Below, piece by piece: positions 10,966 to 22,120 of a stretch of DNA of 64,000 nucleotides. The position numbers and the translations under genes are program-made. Source of the DNA: Uloborus plumipes (lineage: Eukaryota > Arthropoda > Arachnida > Araneae > Uloboridae); NCBI GenBank assembly GCA_038373865.1, contig JAXGGA010005165.1:16664-80663 (forward strand), given 5' to 3'. The notes beneath the pieces were generated by a model. It was not told where the DNA came from. It saw only the letters and a list, made by a program, of their open reading frames with translations, and ran no database searches. Position 1 is the first letter of the stretch. Every line of letters begins with the position of its first letter.

Positions 10966-12397
10966 CCCATTTATGCCCAGTAGCCTAAAAACGGGACGCT
11001 TGTTTGTTACTGCAGACAAAGACATGTAATGCGTATATCCTTTTACTAAAACTGCTTTTCACAAGTGAAATATTCCTTCTTGAGAAAACCATATGAAGCC
11101 GCTAGCTGGACATTAGAGTTCATTTATTGACAGTTATTTTTAGGTAACTGAGTCAAACGACGATACGGCATGGGTAGTCTCAAAAAAGATGGTGTTTTTT
11201 GCAAACTTATTTTTCATAAAATTAAACTATTTTAAAATGATTTGCTTAAAATAGATCACAGAAGTCTTCCGTAATGTTACCGTGTTACCCCGTATTAGCC
11301 GGCATGCTGCAAAATTTGAGGGTCACCAGATTTCCTATGATCCGTACCTGATCCTTTCCGGCATGCCGGAAAAATCGAGGTTGGAAAAAAATAATTTAAT
11401 ACTATCACAAGAACACTAAAAACTTTAAAAATAATATAAGTTATGTACTTAATGTGCCAAGTACAAAAATCTAATCTGCACTTTTTATGAAAATGGAATT
11501 ATTGTTACCAGGTATAATTTGTTGTAACATATATTATCTAAATACATTGCTTTATGGTCATTTGTGGACTGGAAATATTGAAATGAAATTTTCGAAAAAA
11601 AAGTGCCTTCTATAGAGGCATAAAACATTAAGAAGTTATTTCTGCATTTGCCGCTCAGTGCAGATATCAGTTTTGTAACACGGTTGTATAGATCATTTTA
11701 TTAAAACAATTAAGCAATTTAACTTTGAAAAAATGTTAATAAATAGTAGCAAGATAACGCACCATCAAACCACCATAATTTGTTTCGTCTGGGAGATCTG
11801 AAATTCATTGGTTTGTTTTTGAGAAAGGTGTTTAAAATTATTTTTCCTTATAGTGGTTTGCTCTGTGGTTGAAACTGAGGAGAGAAATTTATTTTTGTTT
11901 TGTTGCAAAATGAACCTTAAACTATCCGGCATGCCGGAAAATTCGAATTTCCCGGCACCCGGCATGCTGGTCAACCTCACTTTTTCCGGCATGCCGGCTA
12001 ATGGGGGATAATAGGGTAGTTTGCAAAAATGATTATATTATTTTTGTATAATCATGCTCATTTGCTCATATATATGTAGGCCTGTCATTTAGGGGGGTCC
12101 TGGCTTTGAAAAATCAATGTATTTACACATAAGTGGGCGTGGTTTTTTATGTTTTCCGATGAAATTGCATTGTGTTTGTACCAGTACCTTTTGCCTCCCC
12201 CCCCCCCCCTCCTGGGAAAACCTGAAATGACATCCCTGTATATGCCCTGTGTCCCTTAAACGGGACATTGAATAACTTAATAAATATGGCAGCGGTGGTC
12301 TATTTGACGCCTAAAATGTATTTAAACCATTCCGAGTAAGAGTTTTAAGCAGATAAAAATTGAAAAAAATTGTTTGAAAAACTTGGGCATAAATGGG
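10966..12397. mobile_element. piggyBac-type TTAA element (non-autonomous)
   Basis: Flanked by TTAA on both sides (10962-10965, 12398-12401) and bounded by inverted ends starting CCCATTTATGCCCA on the left and CCCATTTATGCCCAAG on the complementary right end. TTAA target duplication with CCC/GGG ends is the hallmark of piggyBac elements. No transposase frame is present. A hAT MITE (12077-12238) is nested inside. An inner set of CCGGCATGCCGGAAAA palindromes (near 11300, 11930 and 11985) points to an additional, unresolved nested repeat. Relatives lie at 39238 and 40482. Confidence 0.85.
12077..12238 (+). mobile_element. hAT-type MITE, copy 3
   Basis: Starts TAGGCCTGTCATTT and ends AAATGACATCCCTG, with the same core as copies 1 and 2. 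Both flanks carry TATATG immediately adjacent, consistent with a TSD blurred by a TA-repeat target. The left G-run block is shortened relative to the other copies. Nested in the piggyBac-type element. Confidence 0.8.
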
Positions 12398-12401
12398 TTA
12401 A

Positions 12402-13190
12402 ATAGTAGTTGGTTAGATTTTTTATTTAGTCTTGATAACAAGTGGTTTAGTCTAGGGGTGCACAGCCTTTTTCAGTGAATAAGCAAACTACAAAGAAACC
12501 GACTTGTGCACCACTTTGCTTGTTCTACTAATTAATAAGAGTCATATTTAGCCGATAAGAAAAAAAAAATGTTTTGAGGAAAACCAGTGCCTTCCCCAAG
12601 GGAAAATGTTCACTCAGGAGAAATAAACATATTTAACATTTCTTGCGCAAAATCATATATTTGGTAATTTATAATTCTAATGCTTTTTTTTTTGTTAAAA
12701 TTTGTTTTTATATTCAGTATCTTGCTAAAAAACTCTGACTTTGATAATACTAACTAAGATAATTTCATACATGTGATTCTTCAGCCAATTGGCGGAAATC
12801 AGCCAATTTGATTGGCAAAACATAGTTCCAGTCTTTCTACCGATCTGCCTAAAATTTCCCATCCGCTCTAAAATTTTCATTCCATTTTAATTTCCACCAT
12901 CTCTAAACAAAGATAATGGGAGGCGACGGCGATCTACACAGCTTTAAGAGGGAGTATTCTTCGTTTGAATGGTTTTGGTTAGAAATTTTAATTTGAAACA
13001 ATAAAAAATTAAAAATTATAATAATTTTTTTCACTAAATGCATCTAATAACACTTTTGCCCGTCGAACTAACCAGTCATAACATGTCAAATATTTTCAGC
13101 CAAATTGTTTTGAAAGTAATCACATGTATGTAATTTAATCTCTCTGTACACCAAAGTATTATTTGTTGCTTTTCTCACTAAAGTTATGTA
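12402..13190. other. no recognised gene
   Basis: AT-rich sequence. A short CAGCCAATT...AGCCAATTTGATTGGC inverted phrase lies near 12782-12823. No gene evidence. Confidence 0.4.
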
Positions 13191-13555
13191 GGGTATACTG
13201 ACCAGTGACTGAGCACTTAAGCTTAATTTCGTTTTCAAAAATTAATAGCATCGTTAAAAATTGTAGCATTTGTCACAAGACAGTAAAAACGCTTTAGGTG
13301 ATATATGTAATTATTTTTAAAATATTGCGCTATTTTTTATGGTTCTTTATCAGGTTTTTTGGGGGGTCGAAAGGAGAAAAAGTACCTTGACCCAGCGAAT
13401 ACACCAAAACACAAACGCAGCATTTTCTAGCCATTTTCTTTTTAGAAATGCGTAGAATGATGATTCATCTCAGAAAAATGGCTTAAAAACATTTTTTAAA
13501 GAAAACTACGAGGTGTTCATTCACTGGAAGTGTTCATTCACTAGTCTGTGTACCC
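13191..13555. mobile_element. TA-flanked TIR element (Tc1/mariner-type MITE)
   Basis: TA dinucleotides flank inverted ends beginning GGGTATACTGACCAGTGA on the left and GGGTACACAGACTAGTGA on the complementary right end (about 22 of 28 positions agree). At 365 bp with no coding frame it fits a non-autonomous Tc1/mariner-type element, although a TA target alone does not prove the superfamily. Confidence 0.7.
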
Positions 13556-15256
13556 TATACACAAGGCAGAATTAAAACATTAAATATGTCGATTAGTGGA
13601 TGTAGTTAAAATATAAAAGTGTTAAATCTATTTTTATTTTGTTTGTGTGTTGTAGCCACATGTTAAGAGGGGGTGTAAAAATGCAGGTAATAAACCATGA
13701 AATAAAATTACTGTGAATTGAAAAAAAATCGATCAAAAAAATTCATTGAACGAATTATGAAAATCATGTCTAATTCACAATTAATCGTTCAATGATGCTG
13801 GGACTAATTTGAATATACTTAAGTTTTTGAGCAAAAACTACTGGCCAATGTTTTTTAGAGCAAAAGTTTGCATATTTATGAAGAAAAAAATAGGGATCAT
13901 GTATATATTTTTTTAATTTAACATTTTCTATGTTTTCTAAGAAAATAAAACTATCAACTATATTTTACTGTGTAAAATAGTGATTTTTTCCTGAAAAATT
14001 AAATAAGATTTTCTTCTGCAGCTACAAAATTTCTGAAAATTTAACGTCTCTTCTAACATGTTAAAATTAGTTGCAATTATGTATGTTTTGATAGTTACAT
14101 TGTAATTTAAGATTGATTATTCATTCAGTTATAAACATATGGACATAAAAAGCTTTTGGTGAACTGATCTTATAGTTTTAAGTATAATATCTCATATATT
14201 GTCTGATATCCGTCTGAGTGACAGAAACTGTCTTTTGTAAAATTTCGTATCATTTGAGACTTTGTTTTGTGAAAAAAACAAATTTAACTTCAAAAATATC
14301 TCATTCATATTTTTCAAAAAAGAACAGAAGCAGATGTTTAATCTTTTTCCGGTTGCACCAAGAAGATCATATTAATGAAATAAATTATTTTAATCATTGT
14401 TATATTAATCCAGTAAGTTATATTGAAGCTGTTCATTCCAGTGTATCTTTTAGCCAAGAATCTTTTACCTGAAATAATTTTTATTACCTAGAATCTTTTA
14501 ATATGAACTTTAAAGTGTGATGTTTTTTCTTCAATAACAAATAAAGTAACTTTTTTTAGTTTTATTGAAAACCCACACACACACATATATAGATAGATAT
14601 AACTATAAAACGAATTAATCTGCATAGTGTAGCTAGTTGCCTTTCCCGATGATAGAACGGCGGCCAATCAAATGAAAAGAAAGTCCGTCATACTATGACG
14701 AAAGGCACACACATGTCTATGATCGGGAAATGCTTTACAAGCATAAACATTTGCATTGTGACTTTGCAAGAAGAATACGCAAACCAAAATTTAAATAAAA
14801 TTTCAAAATCTATTTTGGAAAACCAAACAAATTTAGTGTTTGTTTTTTTTCCCCTTTCAATATCACATTGTGTTGCGGAACATGGCAAAGTGCTATTATT
14901 GCTTTAGGGCTGCAACATAAGATATCTTGAAAAAGTTCTGTGAATTCCCCAGAAGGTATTCCATATTTTATCAACATTGATTATGTTAGGTCTTTAATGT
15001 AATTCAAGTATTTGAAATGTGCAGGTATCTTGATGTTAACTATGTATTTTTCTCCCTTTTTTTGTTTTTGCTAAGTATTAGATTTTTCCCCTCCAAACTA
15101 TTGGTTTAATGATGACATGTAAATATATTTCTTATATTAGTATTCAGTCAAAATGTTTTTCTCAAAAGTTGAAAGTTTTGAAGTTTGTATCTGTGTTGAG
15201 GGGCATTGGGAGCTTATCAAGATCTGCTACTCTGCTGCCTTTTGGTTTATGTAAGG
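13556..15256. other. no recognised gene; short microsatellite
   Basis: A CA/TA/GATA-like microsatellite lies at about 14573-14600. Open frames at 14218-14472 and 14695-14907 have no recognised domain. No terminal repeats were identified. Confidence 0.4.
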
Positions 15257-15762
15257 CAAGGGCGGATACAAGGGAGGGGTGATGGGGATGATCGCCCCCC
15301 CCCTGCCCCCCTTGAGGGTTATTGCACCAGCAATATTTTGGAAATAAAGTCCTAAAAACGCAAGTGGGGGGTCCATCTTTGATGACGCTAGTGGAAGGGA
15401 TGGGGATCAAAGATTTTTCTTCATTAATTTTACGAAATTAAAGTTTCAAAAACTGCGATATTTGTCATTTGAAGATATGACTGGGGATGCTCTTAACATT
15501 CCCCCGGAAGTGTTAGAAAGTTGAAGTTCTGAAAACACGAAAATTAGATCTTTTGCAACGAAAAAAGGGAGGGAGATGCTTGGGGATTTCCTCTGTCTGA
15601 CCTTCCTTGAATGAAAATCTATATTTTAGTTGTTTTAAAACAAAGTAATGGGGCACCCCCCCTCCCCCAAATAAAAAAGCATGTTTGAAAATAGATACGT
15701 AGTAAGAGGCAAGTGAAAGAATTAATCGCTCCCTCCTTGAAAAATTTCCGTATCCGTCCTTG
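15257..15762. mobile_element. hAT-type element, perfect 8-bp TSD
   Basis: The exact duplication ATGTAAGG (15249-15256 and 15763-15770) flanks inverted termini CAAGGGCGGATAC and (complement) CAAGGACGGATAC. Length is 506 bp with C-run blocks near both ends and no transposase. A clear non-autonomous hAT insertion. Confidence 0.9.
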
Positions 15763-15770
15763 ATGTAAGG

Positions 15771-16408
15771 AATATTAAAAGAAAAATCTGTTTCAAGGAA
15801 TTTTAGGAAAGAATGAAAAAGAGACGATGGGGAGGTAAGGGCTCTTATTCAAAAAACTGTCATATTGGGGGGTCATATTGGGTATGTAGGGTAATTTCTA
15901 ACCTACATACTATTTTGTCATCCTTTTATGAACTCTATAAGCTTACAATTTAGAGTGACAAAGGAATTAAAAGTGCTTCTCGTGCATTTAGCATCATTAA
16001 GTTCAGTTATTCATGAAAAGTAATGTAAATATTAGAGGAGATGATTAAAAACTAATAATCAAAACCACATTTATAAGAAAAATTCATTCATATTTTTGTT
16101 AAAGTTAGTGCTAAAAAAAAGTGCTAAAACAAAGTGCTAAAAAAATTGGCATTGTAAAATATTTCATCCTCCAATTTTTTGGCACCAGCACTGAAAATGT
16201 AGGCCTTGGTATGACTGGGTAAATGGATTGGTCGTTCTTCGACTGTAACTATTTTTTCCTCTGTTGTCGGAAGGAAGATTGGAGGAAACCCCTCCCACAA
16301 AGGACCGTAATACAGAACCAGAAGAATGCCAGAGCATCTTTGAACAGCTATAAAACTAATTTATCTTGAAAAAAAAAATTTGTGTGAATCTTGCGGATGA
16401 ATGAATTA
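15771..16408. other. nothing recognised
   Basis: Includes a small AGTGCTAAAA repeat (three units, about 16109-16142). No coding or terminal-repeat evidence. Confidence 0.4.
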
Positions 16409-17224
16409 CAGTCAACCTGTCTGTCTTGAATTTCACGCGACAGAAGAAAACTTCAAGATACAGAGGTTGTGATAAAATGTTTAAAAATGTACAATTAGAA
16501 CAAATTCAAATACTTAGTAGATTGTTTTGCATTGATATTGTTGAATATTTTACTGCACGACAGACTTAGATAAAATGTAAAACTGTCTGCAAACTTAAAT
16601 AATTTCTTTAAAATTTTCTGCAAAAAAAAGTGGGCTTCTGAATCCTAAAGTGCTACCAACAACAAAAATATCAAGTTGTATGAAGTGCAGGTTCTACCAT
16701 GAGGTTGGTTGTCAATCCGTCATGATTAATGAATATGTCAGTTTCGTATGTAACAAGCTACTGCCCCACAATGAACAAAATCAAGACATATTTCAGATAG
16801 AAAACTTCCTAAATTTATAACTTTTTTAACAAAATGCAAAAATTTTCTGCAAACTTCGAATGTTTTCTGCGAACGGCGTTCGCGAGTTCGTCTATATTAT
16901 CTGGGTTTGCTGCACGACATGTTGGTAGCAAGTTAATTCATAAGTACGAACTTTAAAAAGAACCTTTAAGTACGAACATAGTCTTAGAATGATTGTGCAA
17001 AAGACGATTTTTGTCTCCAAGTTATGCCATTGATAAAGGTGGCTGGAGATGAAATTCAATAATGAGAGCTGTCAAAATTTGAGATGAAGAGGTTATCGGG
17101 AAAAATCATTCGAGATAAACATGAGAAAAAACCTAAAATTTATGCTGTAAAAGCAAGGAAATGAAAAATTTCGGCATAGAGAGGTTTTCGACCTAAGCAG
17201 GTTCTAGATCAACAAGTTCGACTG
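16409..17224. mobile_element. possible Tc1/mariner-type TIR element
   Basis: The left end TA|CAGTCAACCTGTC and the complementary right end CAGTCGAACTTGTTG share a CAGTC start. The right flank is TG rather than TA, so the TSD would have to be mutated. About 816 bp with no transposase frame. Less secure than neighbouring elements. Confidence 0.45.
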
Positions 17225-17569
17225 TGATGGGACTTTCTGAAGAAGAAAAACGTAAAATCTGGAATCTTTTAACATTATCAGAATCGCCTTTATCATGGAC
17301 CAGCAAAAAATGACATTGGAAGAGGAATAATGTTCAAAACGGACAATGGCATCTACTGTATTTTTTAATGTTCAACTATTTTAAGCCATTGTCTTCCTCA
17401 TTTATATTCATACTGAGAATCAATTTATCAACCTTCCTGAAAGTTTGATTTGCCTTGTGTAATAAATGAGATGTCTGAAACTAGAAAATTTATTATAACC
17501 AAAAGCTGTTATTGCTGAAAATATTCTGCATTTTCAATTTTTTTTCTGAAATGCATTTATTTTTTTCAG
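17225..17569 (+). other. presumed intron upstream of ZNF-A coding exon
   Basis: Ends in a pyrimidine-rich tract and CAG at 17567-17569, a good 3' splice site (ATTTTTTTCAG|ATATC). No coding is recognisable. The matching 5' splice site and first exon are not identified and may lie far upstream. Confidence 0.45.
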
Positions 17570-17872
17570 ATATCATCTGCAATGATTGAATGGCAAACAT
17601 AATATAGAAGACTATTTGATTATATTAAATATTTGTTTGTGAATAGATGCAAGTAAGAAATTAGTTCTGTGAGAAAGTTGAGCGACCTTCTGTGCATCAG
17701 ATGAACAATTTTTGGGACTTTTTTGGAAGATATAACAATATAACTAAAGTGTATGAAAAGTGACAGGATTTGCAAACGAATTGGATGGTTAAATACCTTT
17801 TCACGTATGTATAAGGTCATTGATGTGAGCTGAGTGTTGTGAAATTAATTGCAATTCTCTACTGGTGAAAAA
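17570..17872 (+). other. 5'UTR part of ZNF-A terminal exon
   Basis: Begins right after the acceptor with ATATCATCTGC. The ZNF-B exon begins ATATCATCAGC after its own CAG. Several phrases are shared with the ZNF-B leader, such as ATAATATAGAAGA versus ATAATGTAGAAGA and a CTACTGGTGAAAAA-like phrase just before the ATG. In-frame TAA at 17846-17848 closes the frame upstream, so translation should start at 17873. Confidence 0.65.
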
Positions 17873-18463
17873 ATGTTTGCTTGCGATGTTTGTGACAAAG
17901 TATTTCCCAACAGAAAATACCTCAGTACTCACATGCATATCCACACCACAGAACGACCGTATTCTTGTCTCGTTTGCGAGAAGGCTTTTAAAGCTAAGAT
18001 AACACTCAAGCGCCACATCGTGATCCATTCGGGAGAAAAACCGTACACTTGCGAGTTTTGTTCAAAAGGGTTTTATCGGAAAGCAGATCGAAACACGCAT
18101 TCCAGAATCCACACTGGCGCGAGACCGTACTCGTGTACCGTCTGCACCGGTACATTCCCGACAAGCTTGAGACTCAAACTGCATCTCAGGAGCCACAGCG
18201 ACGAGAGGCCGTTTCAATGCGAAGTGTGTCAGAAAGCGTTCCGCATGCGTGCAGATCTCGAGAAACATTCGAGAACTCACACGGGGGAGAAACCGTATTC
18301 GTGTGACGTTTGCAACAAGATGTTTGCCAGCAGGGGATACATCAAAGAACACATGAGGCTTCATACGGGAGAAAAGCCATTTGTCTGTGGAGTATGCTCG
18401 AAAGCTTTTGTTCGAAAGCAGAGACTTACGGAACATACCGCTATACACCTGCGAAGAAAATAA
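17873..18463 (+). CDS. ZNF-A: seven-finger C2H2 zinc-finger protein
   Basis: A 196-residue protein made almost wholly of C2H2 zinc fingers, hence probably a nuclear sequence-specific DNA-binding regulator. Seven fingers run in perfect 28-residue register: Cys pairs begin at residues 4, 32, 60, 88, 116, 144 and 172, and His pairs end at 24, 52, 80, 108, 136, 164 and 192. All zinc ligands are intact. Linkers are TGEKP-like (HTGEKP, HSGEKP, HSDERP). The protein ends four residues after finger 7. No KRAB, ZAD, BTB or SET domain is visible in this exon. An upstream TTG at 17849 is in frame, but ATG at 17873 is the first ATG after a stop and matches the paralogue's M-F-x-C start. The stop codon lies inside an AATAAA (18459-18464). 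Fingers 3 and 4 share NTHSRxHTGAxPYSC with ZNF-B. The target DNA cannot be told. Confidence 0.92.
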   Translation: MFACDVCDKVFPNRKYLSTHMHIHTTERPYSCLVCEKAFKAKITLKRHIVIHSGEKPYTCEFCSKGFYRKADRNTHSRIHTGARPYSCTVCTGTFPTSLRLKLHLRSHSDERPFQCEVCQKAFRMRADLEKHSRTHTGEKPYSCDVCNKMFASRGYIKEHMRLHTGEKPFVCGVCSKAFVRKQRLTEHTAIHLRRK

Positions 18464-19404
18464 AATCGTATTTCTCTGTACAACATTCTGAAAAAATTTC
18501 ATGACAAATAAGAACTTGGAAATTTTGCTCTTCAGAGTAGTGAAAAGACATTGAAAAATCTGTATTTATGTATAGCTTGTATTTATTCACTTGTAACTTC
18601 TCAGCTTTTAGTAATGTAGAAATTTTCCATTATCAGATAAATAATTTTAAAAAGACAGATGACAATGTTCATATTTTTCAAGAAATGATTCGGAGCCGAT
18701 GTTGTGAATAAATCGAAATTTTTAAACTGGTATTTTTGTGAATGAATTTTTGCTGCTAGAAAGCAAAATGCTTCAATGTTTGGTGATGGTTTTTATTGAA
18801 ATATTCTCCAATAATGAAATGGATGATAATGTATGCTGCAGTATTTAAGTTGGATATTATTGCTAAAAATCAATTTTCTAGAAAATATTTTTTTTTAGTC
18901 AAGTGGTATTCGAAAATTGTTCCTATCACTATTAATGAAAAGTAGCATTTTATGTACAAAATAAACAATAAAAGTATTTCAGTAATACTTAAAATTTAAT
19001 ATCAAGTTCTTTTATCATAGGACGAAGGCATAAAAGATGCTTAGAAACATGGTTTTGTCTGCCAACTTCAGGCAAACGGGGTACCTCTAGTTATATTATA
19101 AACAGCTTTTTATGTTTTTTATATGCTCGTTGGGTATATGTATTGAAATAATTACTCATTCAGTTTGTTATACATTTATCTATCACTAGAATAAAGTGTT
19201 TTTGCTCTTTGCAACCCAACTATTTTAACACAATTATAAATCCTAATGTAATGTACTTTGATTTACGCGGCATTGTCGAGGAAAATAACTGATGTGAAAC
19301 AAGGGTCTATTGCATGATAAAATGCACTTTCTTGTAGGTTATTATTCTTCATTTTTAAGAAGTCTTTGCTCCCCTTTCCAATGTAGTAATAGGTAGCTAA
19401 AGTA
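18464..19404 (+). other. ZNF-A 3' flank / probable 3'UTR
   Basis: AT-rich sequence with several AATAAA hexamers. One overlaps the stop (18459-18464), one is at 18707-18712, and more lie near 18959-18970. The real cleavage site cannot be chosen from sequence. Nothing else is recognised. Confidence 0.45.
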
Positions 19405-20015
19405 CAGTTCCCGCCACTAATAAAATCACTGGATTATAAAATCAGCCGCTTTATAAAATCAAATCTGGAGGAACAGAATCATTACTATATCAAAACATGT
19501 TAACACCATTCTTTAATAAAATCATTAGCTTAGCACCGTTTTATAAAATCAAGTTTTTGGAAAGTAAGTTAAAAACCCGGGGGGGGGGGGGGTTAGAGAA
19601 AGCAAGCTTTTTCTGTCTGAATAAAACCAGAATTTTCATTCTCTTCAAGGAAACAGAGGTTGATAGTTCATATAATTCAGTTTGAGTATAGATCGTTCGC
19701 TAGAAAAACACGCCTAAACGTCAAGATTTAAGAATGATTTTTTCTTTCATTATTCTCTTTCTCAAACAACAATGAGTCAATATTTTAAAACCGTTGTGTA
19801 ATTTTAAAAAATGTACTTTTTACATATGAGTTAAATTCAAATTGTGTTTTAATCAACTTAATTTCAAATATAGATAATAGTAATTTATTTATTTTTTATT
19901 TTGTTTTCACTTTAAAACCTTTTTTGTAATTTCATCCGCCAGTTTATAAAATAAGCCGCTTAATAGAATCAAATATCCTCAGAACAAATGTGATTTTGAT
20001 TAGCTGTGGGCACTG
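19405..20015. mobile_element. TA-flanked TIR element (Tc1/mariner-type)
   Basis: TA at 19403-19404 and 20016-20017 flank inverted ends CAGTTCCCGCCAC and (complement) CAGTGCCCACAGC. Sub-terminal phrases TTATAAAATCA and AAATCAGCCGCTTTATAAAA recur near both ends. 611 bp without a transposase frame, and a long G-run near 19580. Related phrases (ATAAAGCGGCTGATT) occur near 56389-56480, suggesting a second, unresolved copy. Confidence 0.75.
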
Positions 20016-20075
20016 TACCCAGAATTGAAAACTGCACCATGAATATGCAGCATGGAAAACTTCAGACGTTAATTG

Positions 20076-20550
20076 CAGGGGTGCCGACATTATGGCGCAA
20101 GTTGCGCCATCAAAATTTTTGGAGAGGATGTTTTGAAACTAATTTATTTATTTATTCATTTAAATTATTTATTTATTTATTTAAATTATTTATTTATTTA
20201 TTTAAATTATTTTTTGTTTAGTTTTTAATTTACATTGTTTACCGATTTTTCTAAATAAAAATGAATCATTAATTTATTTTTTAATTTAAATTATTTCTTT
20301 ATTATTATTATTTATTTATTTATTTATTTATTTTGTGTGTGTGCTTGGAATGTCTGGATGAGAAAAAAAAGATTATATTCTGCACATAATTAGTACTTTT
20401 AAAGCATTAATATATAAAAAAATGATAGTTAAAATTTAAAAAAATAAATAAAATAAAAGAGGGGTAAAAATAAAAAGCACTAGAGGGTTGTGAAAATTTT
20501 TGGGGTGGAATTTGCGCCATTGAGCTTGGGGGGGGGGGGGGGCACCCCTG
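20076..20550. mobile_element. hAT-type element with ATTT-rich interior
   Basis: Inverted ends CAGGGGTGCC...GGCACCCCTG are perfect over 10 bp. The flanking 8-mers GTTAATTG and GTTACGTG agree at 6 of 8 positions. Matching sub-terminal GCGCCAT motifs lie at both ends. The interior is an ATTT microsatellite expansion (about 20135-20335). No coding. Confidence 0.8.
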
Positions 20551-20734
20551 GTTACGTGCTGGACTGACTTGGAAAAGAAATGTTCAAAAGTTCTTGAGGG
20601 GTGTAGCCACACGTGTAAGGAAACTAGACAGTAAGAATAAGAAATGATAAAAAGGTATAGTTTTCAGTGAGGGGTCTGAAAAGAAATGATCTATAAATAA
20701 ATCACTGGGCTGTAACAGGTTAAAACGGTGGTTC

Positions 20735-21285
20735 ATATACGTACTAACTGCGTGGCCTGGCGTTGCACAGAAATAAAAACGATGTCAAGTAGTGCATGCT
20801 TTACACTCTCCCTAAATAACAAATAAAATTCCTCACCAAAAACAATTATTCCCGAATTGCTTTCTTCCTGTATAATTAATTGCAAAATTCTGAACGAAAA
20901 AATTGTTTTAGTATTTGGATCCCAGCCAAAAAAAAGTCCCTGCTAAAAACATCAATTAGAATTTTATTTGAAACACATTTGTAAAATGGCAACAGAAAAA
21001 GTAAAAGTCTTACTAAAAACAATTGTTAGAACTTTATTGTAACACGTATTCCAAATGGCAACGGAAAGAAATAAAAGTCTTTGAATTTTAAATACTTCAA
21101 AAAATTAATTAACATTTTGATTAATATCTCATCTAATCAAAGTTGTACAATTGCGCGGTTGGTCTTATTGTTTCCTTGGAAAATTTTGAATTGAATTTTA
21201 CCTTATTTGATTCTCTACTCTCAGCGGTTTTTGAGGAGTTCGAGCTTCAGACAGACGGGGACAGAGATTTTAATAATATTAACAA
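20735..21285 (+). repeat. retroelement-like fragment
   Basis: The opening phrase GCGTGGCCTGGCGTTGCACA and the closing TTCAGACAGACGGGGACAGA resemble the ends of abundant invertebrate non-LTR/SINE-like repeats that carry a CCCG..TTCG-type head and a GACAGA tail. Low sequence support; no reverse transcriptase is visible. Confidence 0.4.
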
Positions 21286-21600
21286 GGGCGTATTTTCGAC
21301 TAAAGACCATACTTAGTAGGTAATTTCTGGCTGCGCTGCAGCTAAAGTATAGTGGTTTAACTAGTTTCAACTTGCACTGGATGTTTATAGTTTTGATTCA
21401 ATTGCACTTGACATTTGATTGTATTTCTTTACATTGCGATACATGTTTGATTCATTAAAAATGGCAGCTAGATTGTTCATTACGTAACCTAGAAACCTTT
21501 ACTGGGGGTTATCAGGATACCTAGATTTAAAATTCTTAATTTATATTGCTGCTTAGTTTCTGTTTTTTCCTCTGCATTATCAACATTTTTTTCTTTTCAG
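21286..21600 (+). other. presumed intron end upstream of ZNF-B
   Basis: Finishes with a pyrimidine tract and CAG (21598-21600), followed by ATATCATCAGC, the same acceptor context as ZNF-A. No coding is recognised. The donor is not identified. Confidence 0.5.
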
Positions 21601-22120
21601 ATATCATCAGCTATATTAAATGGAAATGTACTTGAGAGATAATGTAGAAGATTGATTTATGTTAAATGACTTGCACATTTATTTTCATAGTCAAAATTGA
21701 AAAGTTTGTTCTATACCAAAATTTGAAAATATTTCATAAACAGCTTTCAAGGATTTTACGGTTTTCAAGGATACCAGTTTCTTTGAAAATTGACTGTGTA
21801 GGAGAAGTGAACATTTATAATATTAATTCTGCAGTGTCTTTTTTTGACTGAAACTGTACTGGTAAAAGAAAAATGTTGACTTTTGATGTTTGTTCTGATG
21901 AATTTTTGTCAAGATGCAAACTTAAGAAGCATTTTAAAATCAATAGCAGCGAAAAGTTTGTTCTATAGCAAGTTTGAAAATATTTCATAAGCAGCTTTAA
22001 AGGATTCTCCGGTTTCTAAGATACCAGTTTCTTCTATGTATTGACCAGGTTTAAGGAGTGAACATTTAAAAAATTAATTCTGTCGTTTCTTTTTTCTGAA
22101 ACTTTACTGGCAAAAGGAAA
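21601..22120 (+). other. ZNF-B 5'UTR with internal duplication
   Basis: About 250 bp is duplicated: 21698-21950 and 21950-22200 share GAAAAGTTTGTTCTATA, TTTGAAAATATTTCATAA and GATACCAGTTTCTT in the same order. The first copy ends in a dead first finger (see 21873-21968). The second copy supplies the present ATG and finger 1. The leader is therefore about 520 nt, against 303 nt in ZNF-A; the dead finger sits about 272 nt after the acceptor, near the ZNF-A start position. Confidence 0.75.
21873..21968 (+). pseudogene. degenerate first-finger copy (upstream ORF) of ZNF-B
   Basis: A 31-codon frame starting ATG with the same layout as ZNF-B finger 1 (residues CKLKKH are retained). The first zinc-binding Cys is replaced by Phe and the last His by Asn, and a TAG follows after EKFVL. 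It cannot fold as a classical finger. In a mature mRNA it would be an upstream ORF ahead of the real start at 22121. Whether it represses translation is not known. Confidence 0.75.

Noticed and set aside
17849..17872. Start of ZNF-A at an upstream TTG
   Set aside because: TTG initiation is not expected here. ATG 17873 follows an in-frame stop at 17846 and matches the paralogue start.
18062..18502. Minus-strand frame of 146 codons opposite ZNF-A, and similar frames opposite ZNF-B
   Set aside because: Antisense shadows of the repetitive finger codons; the + strand has all zinc ligands in register.
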